A DNA stretch of 64,000 bases, taken from contig JAFTKA010000002.1 in the NCBI GenBank assembly GCA_017456105.1, positions 1-64,000 of the forward strand. The letters are read 5' to 3'. Shown here piece after piece: positions 25,393 through 34,315 of this stretch. Under the pieces are notes generated by a model. The model ran no database searches. It was not told the origin of the DNA and saw only the letters and a list, made by a program, of their open reading frames with translations. This stretch comes from Oscillospiraceae bacterium (GTDB lineage Bacteria > Bacillota_A > Clostridia > Oscillospirales > Oscillospiraceae). The position numbers and the translations under genes were made by a program. Numbering within the stretch: the stretch's first letter is position 1; each line of letters starts with the position of its first letter.

Positions 25393-25991
25393 AATAAAAG
25401 TCTCCCCAGATCCCCGCTTTGAAAGCCGCAGGCATTGGCTTCATCATAGTCAAGATGCACATAGGTCTGAAACTGGGGACTGACCCGCACCACAAGCTCC
25501 TGAAATACCGCAGGTCGTTCCGTATACGTTTGCAGGGAAACCACCTGTTTGTCCTTCACACCAAAACGGGCGGCATCTTCCGGGGTCATGTGGATATGCC
25601 GCTGAGCGGCGATCAAGCCCTGTGCCAAGCTGACCTGCCCTTCAGGACCAATCAGCGTAATACCGGGAGACCCCTTCACATCACCGGACTGCCTGACAGG
25701 GGGCGTAACCCCCAAAACCTTGCCGTCGGTCAGGGAGATCTCCACCTGCCCCTCCGGCCGCTCCGGACCTAACACCGCTACATTTTCGAATTTTCCCTTT
25801 GGACCAACCACCGTTACCCGTTCATTGGATAAGAACTGTCCCGGCTGGGACAGCTCCCGCTTGGGGGTCAAGGGGTGTCCAAACAAAATCTGTGCCTGCT
25901 GCCTGGTAACGTGGGCGTGGCGGCCGGAGGCCTCCAGCTCCACGAAGATATTTCTCATAACCCTTTCGGCTATTTTATCATAATTTTCCAT
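25389..25991 (-). CDS. pduL: Phosphotransacylase PduL (EutD role)
   Basis: A 200-residue enzyme of the PduL family that converts acetyl-CoA and phosphate to acetyl phosphate and CoA inside the microcompartment, recycling CoA for EutE. Both metal-site motifs are visible: SGRHAHVT in the first and QRHIHMTP in the second beta-barrel. An N-terminal helix (NYDKIAERVMRNIFVELEA) could serve as an encapsulation peptide. ATG 25991 follows GGAGG and overlaps the end of eutT by 14 bases. It is unrelated in fold to the Pta enzyme used in some other eut operons. Confidence 0.93.
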   Translation of the reverse strand: MENYDKIAERVMRNIFVELEASGRHAHVTRQQAQILFGHPLTPKRELSQPGQFLSNERVTVVGPKGKFENVAVLGPERPEGQVEISLTDGKVLGVTPPVRQSGDVKGSPGITLIGPEGQVSLAQGLIAAQRHIHMTPEDAARFGVKDKQVVSLQTYTERPAVFQELVVRVSPQFQTYVHLDYDEANACGFQSGDLGRLLL

Positions 25992-26682
25992 GATTGCAAC
26001 CTCCGCTTTTTTCCCGGATCATCAGCAGGTAAAGAAAACTGCTGAGTCGGTTGAGATATTGCAAAATATCCGTGCGGGTGGGTTTGCCGTCCCGATCTAT
26101 AAAGGCGTCAACTGCGTAAAGTTCTGCCTGCCGGGCGGCACAACGGGCGTGATTGAGCATCAGTAAAAAGCGACTATCCTGATGGCTTGGCATAAAATGG
26201 GGCTGATCGTAAAAGTCCTGGGGTCTGTGGCTGCGTTCCCGGAGCTTCTGGGCATCAAGACCGCCCAGAAGCATCTCCTCTGCCGGCTCATTCAAAACGT
26301 CATAGCGAATGATGTTCCGGGCAAGAGCCAGGGCATCGCCCAAAGCCGCAGCAGTTTTTGGGTCTGCGGCCTGCTGACACAGTAAGATTTCTGCCTCCAG
26401 CATATCCATCGCCCCCCGGAACTTGATCCGGGGGTGGGTCTTGCTGACCAAAAATTCTGCATTTAGGTGGGTCATATACTCCGGTTTTTCCGTTACATAG
26501 CCGCCGCCCAAAAGGCGATAACTGTCCTTTTTTGCCTGCTCTGCCGGCAGGATCTCGATCCGCTGACTGTTAAGATAATCCCTTGCTTCACTGGTCAGCT
26601 GATGCCCCTTACCCAGATAAAATACCCGTTTTCCGTCCCGATTGCGGATATTGGCCATAACGGCCTGCTTGTCAAAAAGCAT
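25978..26682 (-). CDS. eutT: Ethanolamine-type cobalamin adenosyltransferase EutT
   Basis: A 234-residue enzyme that makes adenosylcobalamin, the EutBC cofactor. The N-terminal part (RVFYLGKGHQLTSEARDYL) matches the EutT group and is followed by the four-helix adenosyltransferase core with HPRIKFRGAMDMLEAEILL and the ARNIIRYDVLNEP segment. The start overlaps the eutM stop as TAATG. An ATG eight codons later is an alternative. The classical EutT Cys/His iron site is not obvious by eye. Confidence 0.9.
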   Translation of the reverse strand: MLFDKQAVMANIRNRDGKRVFYLGKGHQLTSEARDYLNSQRIEILPAEQAKKDSYRLLGGGYVTEKPEYMTHLNAEFLVSKTHPRIKFRGAMDMLEAEILLCQQAADPKTAAALGDALALARNIIRYDVLNEPAEEMLLGGLDAQKLRERSHRPQDFYDQPHFMPSHQDSRFLLMLNHARCAARQAELYAVDAFIDRDGKPTRTDILQYLNRLSSFLYLLMIREKSGGCNHGKL

Positions 26683-26987
26683 TACTTAGAAGCAGGGGGA
26701 GTTTGACTCAGTCTACCCTTGGGCAAAATGGCGTCTACCTCGGTGTGAGGACGGGCGATCACATGAACGGAGATCAGCTCGCCCACCTTCTCAGCGGCAG
26801 CTGCACCGGCATCAGTGGCGGCCTTAACAGCACCCACATCACCACGCACCATGACGGTTACCAGACCGCCGCCCACCTGCTCCTTGCCAACAAGCTGTAC
26901 ATTGGCGGATTTTACCATGGCGTCGGCAGCCTCAATGGCACCGATGAGACCCTTTGTTTCGATCATACCCAGAGAATTTGTGTCCAT
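26682..26987 (-). CDS. eutM: Microcompartment shell hexamer protein EutM
   Basis: A 101-residue single BMC-domain protein of the PduA/EutM type that forms shell facets. The pattern [47 protein letters not shown] and [14 protein letters not shown] is diagnostic. It has a short C-terminal extension after the BMC fold. Its ribosome site (AAAGGAAAGG) lies only about 15 bases from the inverted-repeat element that separates it from eutE, so translation depends on sequence right beside the insertion. Confidence 0.95.
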   Translation of the reverse strand: MDTNSLGMIETKGLIGAIEAADAMVKSANVQLVGKEQVGGGLVTVMVRGDVGAVKAATDAGAAAAEKVGELISVHVIARPHTEVDAILPKGRLSQTPPASK

Positions 26988-27006
26988 AATAATACCTTTC
27001 CTTTCT

Positions 27007-27286
27007 TAGGGTAGAGCAACAAATCCAAACTCGTTTTACAAAGGAGGGTCTGTTGCACTACCATTGTTAAAATACTGGCAAATACTTAAGAAGTATTTGA
27101 TGCACGTTGTGCTCCCAAAACAAAAACCATCTCTTTGTAAAATCTTCGACCTGAAAGTGAGAAGATTTTGAGGGATTTTTGTTCTATTGGGGCGAAGCAA
27201 GGCTTGGTGCCTTGCGAGATTCAATAGGGCGAAAAGCACCAAAATCCGCCACTTACAGGCGTGTTCGGATTTGTCGCTCTACCCTA
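27007..27286. mobile_element. MITE-like inverted-repeat element inside the eut operon
   Basis: Terminal inverted repeats of 26 nt (27008-27033 and 27260-27285) match at 23 positions, starting AGGGTAGAGC; a TA at each outer edge could be the target duplication. The 280-bp interior has no convincing gene but holds AAAATCTTC/GAAGATTTT and a long hairpin with GCAAGGC/GCCTTGC and CTATTG/CAATAG. Size, AT-richness and TA edges suit a non-autonomous element moved by an IS630/mariner-type transposase. It lies between eutE and eutM and provides the eutE stop codon. Confidence 0.8.
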
Positions 27287-28696
27287 CTGTAAGCGTTCCA
27301 AAATTTTGGCTGTTAATAGTTCAACAAGAGGATCCTCCTGCTGGTTTTGGTTGTTATCCCAAGCCACCCGGCGAATGTTAATCAGATCCAGCGGTGAAAT
27401 ATTATTGGAAGAGGAGCTGCCGCCCACCGCACCGCAGCCCAAGGTCAGGGCAGGGAACAATCCGGTGGTAGCACCAATACCGCCCAAGGCCGCCGGCGTG
27501 TTCACCAGGAAGCGGGAAACCGGGATCTGCAAAGCGAATTTCCGCACCACGTTTTCGTCTTCCGCGTGGAGGGCAAAGGTGTGGCCACTGCCCTCATGGG
27601 TCAATACCTCAATGGCTTTTTCCAAGACCGCGTCTTCCGACTCCATCACAAAAAACGCCAAAACCGGACAGAGCTTTTCCATGGAATAGGGACGGGTAGG
27701 GCCAGCCTCCTGCTCCCGGGCTACCAAAATTTTCGTGTCTGCCGGCACGGAGAAGCCCGCCTTTTCCGCCAAAACCAAGGCACTTTTGCCCACGATCTCC
27801 GGGTTCAATGCTCCGGTGGGACGGAACAATAGCTTTGCCAAATGCCCGGCCTCTTCCGTGTTCATAAAGTAGAAGCCCATGGTTTTTGCCACCTGCTTGA
27901 CCTGAGCCTCCAAAGGGGCTTCTACGATAATGCTTTGCTCCGAGGCACAGACCGTGCCGTAGTCAAAGGTCTTGGACCGGAGAATACACCGCAGGGCGTG
28001 CTCGATGTTGGCAGACCTGTGGATATAGGCCGGACCGTTGCCTGCACCTACACCGATGGCGGGCTTGCCGGAAGAATAGGCGGCTCTGACCATACCCGGT
28101 CCGCCGGTGGCCAGGATCAACCGTACCGACTCTGCTCCCATCAGCTCCTGACAGCCTGCCATGGCCGGAATGGACAAACAGTCCACCGCTCCCTTGGGAG
28201 CACCGGCACTTTCCGCTGCCTGAGCCACAATCTCGGCAGCTTTTCGGGTACAGTTTATGGCCTTGGGGTGGGGGGAGAAGACGATGGAGTTGCCGCTTTT
28301 TAAGGCAATCATGGCCTTATAACATACGGTAGAGGTGGGGTTGGTGCTGGGAACGATGGCGGCGATGACCCCCACCGGCACACCGATTTCCCATAGTTTT
28401 TCCTGAGGGTTCTCTTTTAATACGCCCACAGTTTTCATATCCCGAATGGCACGCATTACGTCCCGGGAGGCAAACTGATTTTTGACGGTCTTATCCTTGG
28501 CGTTACCAAAGCCGGTCTCCTGCACAGCCATCTGAGCAAGCATCTCAGCCTGTGCGGCAAAAGCGGAAGCCACCGCCTCCACAATGGCGTCCAGCTGAGC
28601 CTGGGACATACGGGATAATTCCTTTTGAGCATACTCGGCCCGATAGGCAAGGGTTCTTGCCTCCTGCCGGGCCAGTAAATCTTTATCAAGCTCCAT
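27284..28696 (-). CDS. eutE: Acylating acetaldehyde dehydrogenase EutE
   Basis: A 470-residue CoA-dependent aldehyde dehydrogenase of the EutE/PduP group that turns acetaldehyde into acetyl-CoA with NAD. The catalytic cysteine is C250 in YGTVCASEQS, with the NAD-site segments VPSTNPTSTVCYKAM and ATGGPGMVRAAY. The N-terminal 20 residues form an amphipathic helix, as in encapsulated enzymes. ATG 28696 overlaps the eutL stop as ATGA. The TAG stop comes from the edge of the inverted-repeat element, so the original C-terminal codons may have been altered by the insertion. Confidence 0.94.
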   Translation of the reverse strand: MELDKDLLARQEARTLAYRAEYAQKELSRMSQAQLDAIVEAVASAFAAQAEMLAQMAVQETGFGNAKDKTVKNQFASRDVMRAIRDMKTVGVLKENPQEKLWEIGVPVGVIAAIVPSTNPTSTVCYKAMIALKSGNSIVFSPHPKAINCTRKAAEIVAQAAESAGAPKGAVDCLSIPAMAGCQELMGAESVRLILATGGPGMVRAAYSSGKPAIGVGAGNGPAYIHRSANIEHALRCILRSKTFDYGTVCASEQSIIVEAPLEAQVKQVAKTMGFYFMNTEEAGHLAKLLFRPTGALNPEIVGKSALVLAEKAGFSVPADTKILVAREQEAGPTRPYSMEKLCPVLAFFVMESEDAVLEKAIEVLTHEGSGHTFALHAEDENVVRKFALQIPVSRFLVNTPAALGGIGATTGLFPALTLGCGAVGGSSSSNNISPLDLINIRRVAWDNNQNQQEDPLVELLTAKILERLQ

Positions 28697-29328
28697 CAAA
28701 TTCCTCCTTTCGGATTTGCGGCCACCTCCGCAACCGCCCGGGCGAAGGCGGCACAGGCGGCCTCACAGGCGGACCGGCTGCCGGCCAGCAGTCCGCCGCC
28801 AAAATTGGTCTCGCTGGGTGGTGCGTATAGCTTTTGTAAGGTTACATCAGCTGCCTTCATAGCCGCGTCCATGGCATACATGCTCTCCAGAGGCGGTGCA
28901 ATCAGATAGGCAAGGGCAGTGCCCTCCTGGACACCGGCCTCCCTGGCCAAGAACGAGCCGCTGCGGCTAACGGTGTAGGCAAGATAGGGAACATTCCCCG
29001 CCTCTTCGAAGCCCACCCGCTCCAAAGCGGCAATTGCCGCTTCCATACCGCTGCGAAGAGCTCCCGGCGTGGCGGCGGCCAGAATGCCGATCACTTCGCC
29101 GGCATTGGGGGTGGAGGCGTTGGCCGCCCCGGCATAGAAGCTGTGGGTGTAGCAGACCTTCACATCGGCGGCCTTGGTGGCCTCGTCCAGGGCGATATAG
29201 GTGGGGTCATCGCTGTCAGCGGTAATGAGTCCCAAACAGGGATACCCCTTGGGAGCATTCAATGCCTTGCACAAGGCAGGAGAGGCACTGGTCAGCTCCC
29301 GGGCTGCCAAAACTTTCACGGGAATCAT
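28696..29328 (-). CDS. eutL: Microcompartment shell trimer protein EutL
   Basis: A 210-residue tandem BMC protein of the EutL family, which forms gated pores in the shell. Typical segments are AARELTSASPAL at the start, CYTHSFYAGAANAST, EVIGILAAATPGALRSGMEA and TNFGGGLLAGSRSACEAAC. It overlaps both eutC (ATGA) and eutE (ATGA), showing tight translational coupling. Confidence 0.95.
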   Translation of the reverse strand: MIPVKVLAARELTSASPALCKALNAPKGYPCLGLITADSDDPTYIALDEATKAADVKVCYTHSFYAGAANASTPNAGEVIGILAAATPGALRSGMEAAIAALERVGFEEAGNVPYLAYTVSRSGSFLAREAGVQEGTALAYLIAPPLESMYAMDAAMKAADVTLQKLYAPPSETNFGGGLLAGSRSACEAACAAFARAVAEVAANPKGGI

Positions 29329-30233
29329 ACCTTTCCCTCCAAATGCAGGCCCACACCGGATACCTTCTTCTTTAATATGGTGTCGATCAGCTCGGCAACA
29401 TACGCACCTGCCTCCACCGCAGGCGTACCCTGCGGGTGGATATTGGAGACCACCGTCCGGCTGGACTCAGAGACCCCGGTGTGGGGCTTGTAGGTGATAT
29501 AGGCGGACATACTCTTGTCCGTAACCAGACCCGGCCGCTCACCAACCAGCACGCATACCAGCTCACAGCCGGTAATGTCGCCCACCGCATCGCCTGCACC
29601 TACCCGGCAGTAGCGGACAAAAATGGCCTTGCCGGTCTCAATACCCTTGACCATCAACCCGTCCCGAATGGCGGCCATGCAGTCCATAGCGTTGGCCATA
29701 ATGGCGGCTGATGATAACCCGTCGCCGATGACCAGCTGCACCTTAGGCGTGCCGGAAACGGCGGCACGAATTTTCTGGCTGTTTTCCTCATCAAAGCACC
29801 GACCCAAATCCGGCCGGGTCAGATACTGATCCTTGCTTTCGCATTTGGTCTTCACGGGAACAAGGCCGTTTTTCTCGGCAAAATCCTCCGGCACTTGGGA
29901 GAAGACCGCGTCCTGTGCTGCCGCGTGGTCTGCCCGGAAACGGAGCATAGTTAAAGTTTTGTACCGAGGGCCTGCCCGACCGCTGCCCAGCCGGGCAGGG
30001 GTCTTGGCTTTTAATTTGCGATAGCTGTCGGCATCGACCGCATCGTCTACCAAATATAATTTCCGAAGATCCAGCTCCGATACATCTTCTACAAAATCCC
30101 CGTCCTTATGATGACAGTCCTTTTGCACAGGGCCGGGATCGGTGGGACGGTAATCGCTGCCCTTTACCATAGGCTCCTTGCCCATGGACTGCAGGATCTC
30201 GGCCACCATTTGAGATAGTTCTTGTTTATTCAT
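29325..30233 (-). CDS. eutC: Ethanolamine ammonia-lyase small subunit EutC
   Basis: A 302-residue subunit of the AdoCbl-dependent lyase that splits ethanolamine into acetaldehyde and ammonia. The first 20 residues (NKQELSQMVAEILQSMG) are an amphipathic encapsulation helix, then a linker, then the catalytic part with RAGPRYKT, VIGDGLSSAA and GDITGCELVCVLVGERPGL, which bind cobalamin. It follows eutB by nine bases and overlaps eutL. Confidence 0.96.
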   Translation of the reverse strand: MNKQELSQMVAEILQSMGKEPMVKGSDYRPTDPGPVQKDCHHKDGDFVEDVSELDLRKLYLVDDAVDADSYRKLKAKTPARLGSGRAGPRYKTLTMLRFRADHAAAQDAVFSQVPEDFAEKNGLVPVKTKCESKDQYLTRPDLGRCFDEENSQKIRAAVSGTPKVQLVIGDGLSSAAIMANAMDCMAAIRDGLMVKGIETGKAIFVRYCRVGAGDAVGDITGCELVCVLVGERPGLVTDKSMSAYITYKPHTGVSESSRTVVSNIHPQGTPAVEAGAYVAELIDTILKKKVSGVGLHLEGKV

Positions 30234-30242
30234 AGAGCCTCC

Positions 30243-31607
30243 TTAAAACAAAAGGGAAGAACCGTCGCCGGCTTTTTTCGTCAGGCGGCCGTTTTCCACA
30301 AAGCCCATTTTCTCCAGCCACCGCTGGAACTCCGGAATGGCAGTCTTTCCGGTCAGCTCCCGGAGGGTTGCGGTATCCCGGAAACCGGTGGTCTGATAGT
30401 TGAGCATAATGTCGTCGCCGTGGGGGATACCCATGAAATAGTTGCAGCCTGCCATGGTCAGAAGTGCCGCCAGGTTTTCGATGGCGTTCTGATCGGCCTT
30501 CATGTGGTTGGTGTAGCAGCAGTCGCAGCCCATGGAGATACCGGTGAGCTTACCCATAAAATGATCCTCAAGACCGGCTCTGGTAACCTGCCGGGCGTCG
30601 TACAGATACTCAGGCCCGATAAAACCGACCACCGTGTTCACAAGGAAGGGAGAGAACCGCTTGGCAAAGCCGTAGCACCGGGCCTCCATGGTTACCTGGT
30701 CGGTGTTGTGGTGGGCATTGGAGGACAGCTCCGAGCCCTGCCCGGTCTCAAAATACATCACGTTAGGCCCTTGGGCCGTACCCTCTTTTAACAATAGATC
30801 CTGAGCTTCCGCCAAAGTTGCCCCATTGAAACCAAAGGCGGCGTTGCCGGCCTCACTGCCGGCGATAGACTGGAAAATAAGATCGCAGGGAGCACCCTGC
30901 CGCACGGCCTTCATCTGTGCGGTAACGTGGGCAAGCACGCAGATCTGTGTGGGAATTTCCCAATGCTCCTTGATTTCCTGGAATCTCCGCAGCACTTTGC
31001 CCACCTGTTCCGGGGAGTCGGTAACCGGATTCAGACCGATGACCGCGTCGCCTGCACCAAAGGAAAGACCCTCCAAAACCGAGGCGGTGATGCCATCTGG
31101 ATCATCGGTGGTGTGGTTGGGCTGCAGACGGCAGGACAGGGTTCCCGGCAGACCAATGGTGGTGTTGCAGTGGGCGGTGATGGGGATCTTGTTGGCTGCA
31201 TAAATCAGGTCCAGATTGCTCATAAGCTTGCAGACCGCTGCCACCATCTCCGAGGTCAGACCCCGGCTTGCCTTGCGAATGTCATCGGCCGTGGTGGTCT
31301 CGGACAAGAGCCACTCCCGGAACTCCGCTACGGTCATGTTCCGAAGCTTTCTGTAGGCAGGCTCGTTTACATCGTCCTGAATGATCCTTGTAACCTCATC
31401 GTCCTCATAGGGAACGGCAGGGTTTTCTCTTAGGTCTCCCAAGGTCAGGGCCGACAGCACCACCTTGGCGGCAACTCTCTCCTGAGCAGACTCTGCGGCA
31501 AGCCCGGCTAGGCGATCACCGGTCTTCTCCTCATTGGCCTTGGCCAGGACATCTTTGATGTCCCGGAAAACATAGGTTTTTCCCAAAAGGGTCGTTTTTA
31601 ATTTCAT
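30243..31607 (-). CDS. eutB: Ethanolamine ammonia-lyase large subunit EutB
   Basis: A 454-residue TIM-barrel subunit holding the ethanolamine site. Conserved segments include GLTSEMVAAVCKLMSNLDLI, GLPGTLSCRLQPNHTTDDPD, FETGQGSELSSNAHHNTDQ and MGCDCCYTNHMKADQN. Length agrees with the family. It lies between eutA (10 bases upstream) and eutC, the usual order. Confidence 0.97.
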   Translation of the reverse strand: MKLKTTLLGKTYVFRDIKDVLAKANEEKTGDRLAGLAAESAQERVAAKVVLSALTLGDLRENPAVPYEDDEVTRIIQDDVNEPAYRKLRNMTVAEFREWLLSETTTADDIRKASRGLTSEMVAAVCKLMSNLDLIYAANKIPITAHCNTTIGLPGTLSCRLQPNHTTDDPDGITASVLEGLSFGAGDAVIGLNPVTDSPEQVGKVLRRFQEIKEHWEIPTQICVLAHVTAQMKAVRQGAPCDLIFQSIAGSEAGNAAFGFNGATLAEAQDLLLKEGTAQGPNVMYFETGQGSELSSNAHHNTDQVTMEARCYGFAKRFSPFLVNTVVGFIGPEYLYDARQVTRAGLEDHFMGKLTGISMGCDCCYTNHMKADQNAIENLAALLTMAGCNYFMGIPHGDDIMLNYQTTGFRDTATLRELTGKTAIPEFQRWLEKMGFVENGRLTKKAGDGSSLLF

Positions 31608-31617
31608 AAAATCCCTC

Positions 31618-32988
31618 TCATTTTGAAAGTATCAGGGTCTTTACCACCACCGGCAGAGCCGGACCTACCGGCTGACCGATGTCCAAAAAGCTATCCTCCG
31701 ACAGCCGAACTCTGTCAATGCACAGACAGGGCGTGCCGGGGGGCAAATGAAGACATAACGCGTGGCCCAGGGCCTTGGCCATATCCCACTCCAAACACAC
31801 CAAAACAGGCCTGCCCTGCATGCCCAGCCGGATTTTCTCTGCAAGAGCGGTAATTTGATGGTAGTTGGGGGAGCGATAGCCCGGCAGAGCCAGGACCACC
31901 ATCTGGGAATCCTTGGTATCGATCCGCCCGGCGATCAAATCCGGCAAATCAAGCCTATCCTGCTCTGCTTCTGTAAAGGCTGCCACCGGCAGATTTTGCA
32001 GGGGAAGGGAAATGTTCTTATAAAATACGGTGCTGCCGGAAAGACGGGCACTGTGGCAGCCTGCCCCGATCACCGTTGCCCGAATGGTTTCACTACCTAA
32101 TATATAAGGTATCAAGCGGCTTCCTTTGATGGCTTGTCCCAATGCCGGGCCAATATCCCCGAATGTCAGATCCGGGTGTATCGTGTCGATACAGTCGGCC
32201 ACGCCCCCGGAAAAGGAGAAGAGAATATCCCCCTCCGGCACATTCCAGGGCGTAGTAGTTTCCCGGGTCATAAGCTTTGCAAGCAGTTCCGTGGGCGGCC
32301 TTTTTCCTGCGGCCATCTCCAACGCCTGCACCAAAAGCCCAGTTACCTTGCCAAGCTCCTGGGCCGTTGGCGTATCTCCCACCTGCAAGGGGGTAAGGCC
32401 CTCCAAGACCGGGGATACATAGGTGATCACGCCTGCTTCGTTTCGCTTTATCAGCCGACCGCCCACATTCAGGCACCCGGTTTTCACGATCCGCCCATCT
32501 TCAATCAGGGCAAGATTGCTGGTGCCACCGCCGATGTCCATATGCAAAACGGTCTTTCCGGTCTTCGCGGAGTGCTCCACAGCCCCCGCACCCCGGGCGG
32601 CCAATACACTTTCCAAATCCGGCCCGGCGGTAGCTACCACAAATTCCCCGGACAGCTCCGAAAGGGCGGTCATCACCGCCCGGGCGTTTTCCTTCCGGGA
32701 GGTCTCCCCGGTGATGATCACCGCACCGGTGTCTACGGTATCCCGGGAAAGCCCTGCCTTCTCATATTCAGAAAGCACCAAGGCTCTTATGGCATCACCG
32801 TCCACCAGATTCTCTCCCACAAGGGGCGTGAAATGCACATTACTCCGATAGAGGATATCCCGTCCGGTGATCTCCATCTCCGGCACGGCAAACCCGGACG
32901 CCCGATTTTCCACGGTCAGCCTGGATACGATCAGTTGGGTGGAGGTGGTTCCCACGTCCAGGCCCACGGAGCAAAGAGTATCAGCCAC
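31618..32988 (-). CDS. eutA: Ethanolamine ammonia-lyase reactivating factor EutA
   Basis: A 456-residue ATPase of the actin/Hsp70 type that exchanges damaged cobalamin out of EutBC. Phosphate-binding segments are GLDVGTTSTQL near the start and HMDIGGGTSNLAL. The start is a GTG at 32988, supported by GGAGG nine bases upstream and an 8-base overlap with eutG; a longer reading from 33078 lies inside eutG and is unlikely. This GTG start is easily missed. Confidence 0.93.
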   Translation of the reverse strand: MADTLCSVGLDVGTTSTQLIVSRLTVENRASGFAVPEMEITGRDILYRSNVHFTPLVGENLVDGDAIRALVLSEYEKAGLSRDTVDTGAVIITGETSRKENARAVMTALSELSGEFVVATAGPDLESVLAARGAGAVEHSAKTGKTVLHMDIGGGTSNLALIEDGRIVKTGCLNVGGRLIKRNEAGVITYVSPVLEGLTPLQVGDTPTAQELGKVTGLLVQALEMAAGKRPPTELLAKLMTRETTTPWNVPEGDILFSFSGGVADCIDTIHPDLTFGDIGPALGQAIKGSRLIPYILGSETIRATVIGAGCHSARLSGSTVFYKNISLPLQNLPVAAFTEAEQDRLDLPDLIAGRIDTKDSQMVVLALPGYRSPNYHQITALAEKIRLGMQGRPVLVCLEWDMAKALGHALCLHLPPGTPCLCIDRVRLSEDSFLDIGQPVGPALPVVVKTLILSK

Positions 32989-34063
32989 GGCCGGTAACCT
33001 CCTCCAAAACCCTGCGGACCATAAAATCCTCCACCCCAATGGGGTTGGTTTCACAGCAGGGATCGGAAAGTGCGGCATTTACAATGTCGTCGGAGTGAAA
33101 ACGCACCTCCTTCGGATCGATCCCTGCCTGTGCAAGGGTCTCCGGAAGCCCCAGCTCCCGCCGCAGCCGCACAAGCCCATTTCTTAAATTCCGTACCGCC
33201 AGGGTATCCACGCTGCTGCCCAGACCCGTGTGGCGGGCAAGGAGAGCATACTTTTCTCCTACCAAATGGGCGTTGCAGGCGATAACCGACGGCAGCAGAA
33301 TCGCATTTAATCGTCCGTGAGGAATGTGAAAGAGCCCGCCCAAGCTGTGAGAAAGTGCGTGGCACAAGCCGAGCCCCGCCTGGGTGAAAGCAAGTCCTGC
33401 CATAGTGGAGGCCGTGTGGATCTTCTGCCGCACCGAAAGGTCTCCGGCAAAGGAGGCCGGCAGGGAAGAGAACACAGAAGTAAAGGCGTCTTTGGCCAAA
33501 GCGTCGGTAATGGGACTGGCGTTTTTGGCAACGCAGGCCTCCAACGCGTGGCTTAATACATCAAAGCCGCAGTCTGCAATCAGACCAGCAGGCAGCTCCT
33601 TTAATAAATCGCTGTCCAAAATGGCGTAGTCCGGCCGCACCCGGCTGTCAACCAATGGGTGCTTGACCCCGTTGTGGGTCAAAATGGAAAAATCCGTAAC
33701 CTCCGAGCCTGACCCGGAGGTGGTGGGAATGGCTACCAAGGGACAATCTAAAGAAGAGAAGTACACCATGGCCTTGGCACAGTCCATGGCACTGCCCCCA
33801 CCCAGGGCGATCACCGTATCCGGTGCAAAGCTACGCAGCAGGGCAGTACCCTCTGCCGCCAGCTCCACCGAGGGGTCGGGCACGATCTTGTGAAAATAGC
33901 TGACTTCCTCTGCTCCGGATAATCTGGCGATCCTTTGTGCCGTACCGTTCTTAAAAAAATAGGGATCGGTTACCACCAATAGCTTTTTTGGTTTTAATTC
34001 CTTCAAAGCCACCAGAGACCCGGGCCCGGAAAATATCTTTGTCTTACAGGAAAATTGCTCCAT
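32981..34063 (-). CDS. eutG: Iron-type alcohol dehydrogenase EutG
   Basis: A 360-residue NAD-dependent iron-group alcohol dehydrogenase that reduces acetaldehyde to ethanol, regenerating NAD for EutE. Signatures are the Rossmann-like ALGGGSAMDCAKAM, the TSGSGSEVTDFSIL segment and the metal-ligand region GLGLCHALSHSLGGLFHIPHG. ATG 34063 follows AAAGGTGG; the ORF reading from 34162 crosses the promoter region. It is the first eut gene here, which is not its place in enterobacterial operons. Confidence 0.94.
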   Translation of the reverse strand: MEQFSCKTKIFSGPGSLVALKELKPKKLLVVTDPYFFKNGTAQRIARLSGAEEVSYFHKIVPDPSVELAAEGTALLRSFAPDTVIALGGGSAMDCAKAMVYFSSLDCPLVAIPTTSGSGSEVTDFSILTHNGVKHPLVDSRVRPDYAILDSDLLKELPAGLIADCGFDVLSHALEACVAKNASPITDALAKDAFTSVFSSLPASFAGDLSVRQKIHTASTMAGLAFTQAGLGLCHALSHSLGGLFHIPHGRLNAILLPSVIACNAHLVGEKYALLARHTGLGSSVDTLAVRNLRNGLVRLRRELGLPETLAQAGIDPKEVRFHSDDIVNAALSDPCCETNPIGVEDFMVRRVLEEVTGRG

Positions 34064-34099
34064 AAATCCACCACCTTTTAGTTCCAGTATGTCCCAAAC

Positions 34100-34133
34100 C
34101 CGGAAAATATATGTGTTCCGGCAAAACAAACAA
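34100..34133 (-). promoter_or_regulatory. Probable eut promoter with an inverted repeat
   Basis: On the minus strand TTGTTT (34133-34128), a 16-bp spacer and TATATT (34111-34106) precede eutG. CCGGAA (34100-34105) and TTCCGG (34116-34121) form a dyad across the -10 region, a candidate operator. No ANTAR hairpin pair or cobalamin riboswitch is seen. Confidence 0.45.
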
Positions 34134-34141
34134 TAAAAAAT

Positions 34142-34192
34142 GTAGGGAATGCATAAATGCATTCCGCTTCAGCGGATAAATCCGCTCCCTAC
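34142..34192. repeat. Dispersed intergenic repeat, copy 2
   Basis: GTAGGGA and TCCCTAC enclose GGAATGCATAAATGCATTCC and AGCGGATAAATCCGCT. It matches the copy at 12710-12762 closely, with base changes that keep the hairpins paired. It lies in the 300-base gap between eutG and the ABC transporter; the rest of that gap holds the two promoters and nothing else evident. Confidence 0.85.
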
Positions 34193-34286
34193 AAGATGTT
34201 TTGTGCAATTTACCAAACTAAAGTGGTGAAGCAAGTGCGTTCCCTTGTGCAACTATCCAAATGTGGTAAAAAATGCAAAAAAGGGC

Positions 34287-34315
34287 TTTACAACTTTAGC
34301 GAACTAAAGTATAAT
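34287..34315 (+). promoter_or_regulatory. Promoter of the amino-acid transporter operon with an operator dyad
   Basis: TTTACA (34287-34292), a 17-bp spacer and TATAAT (34310-34315). The spacer is almost filled by a perfect dyad ACTTTAG-CGAA-CTAAAGT (34293-34310). A further CTAAAGT lies at 34218-34224. Confidence 0.8.
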
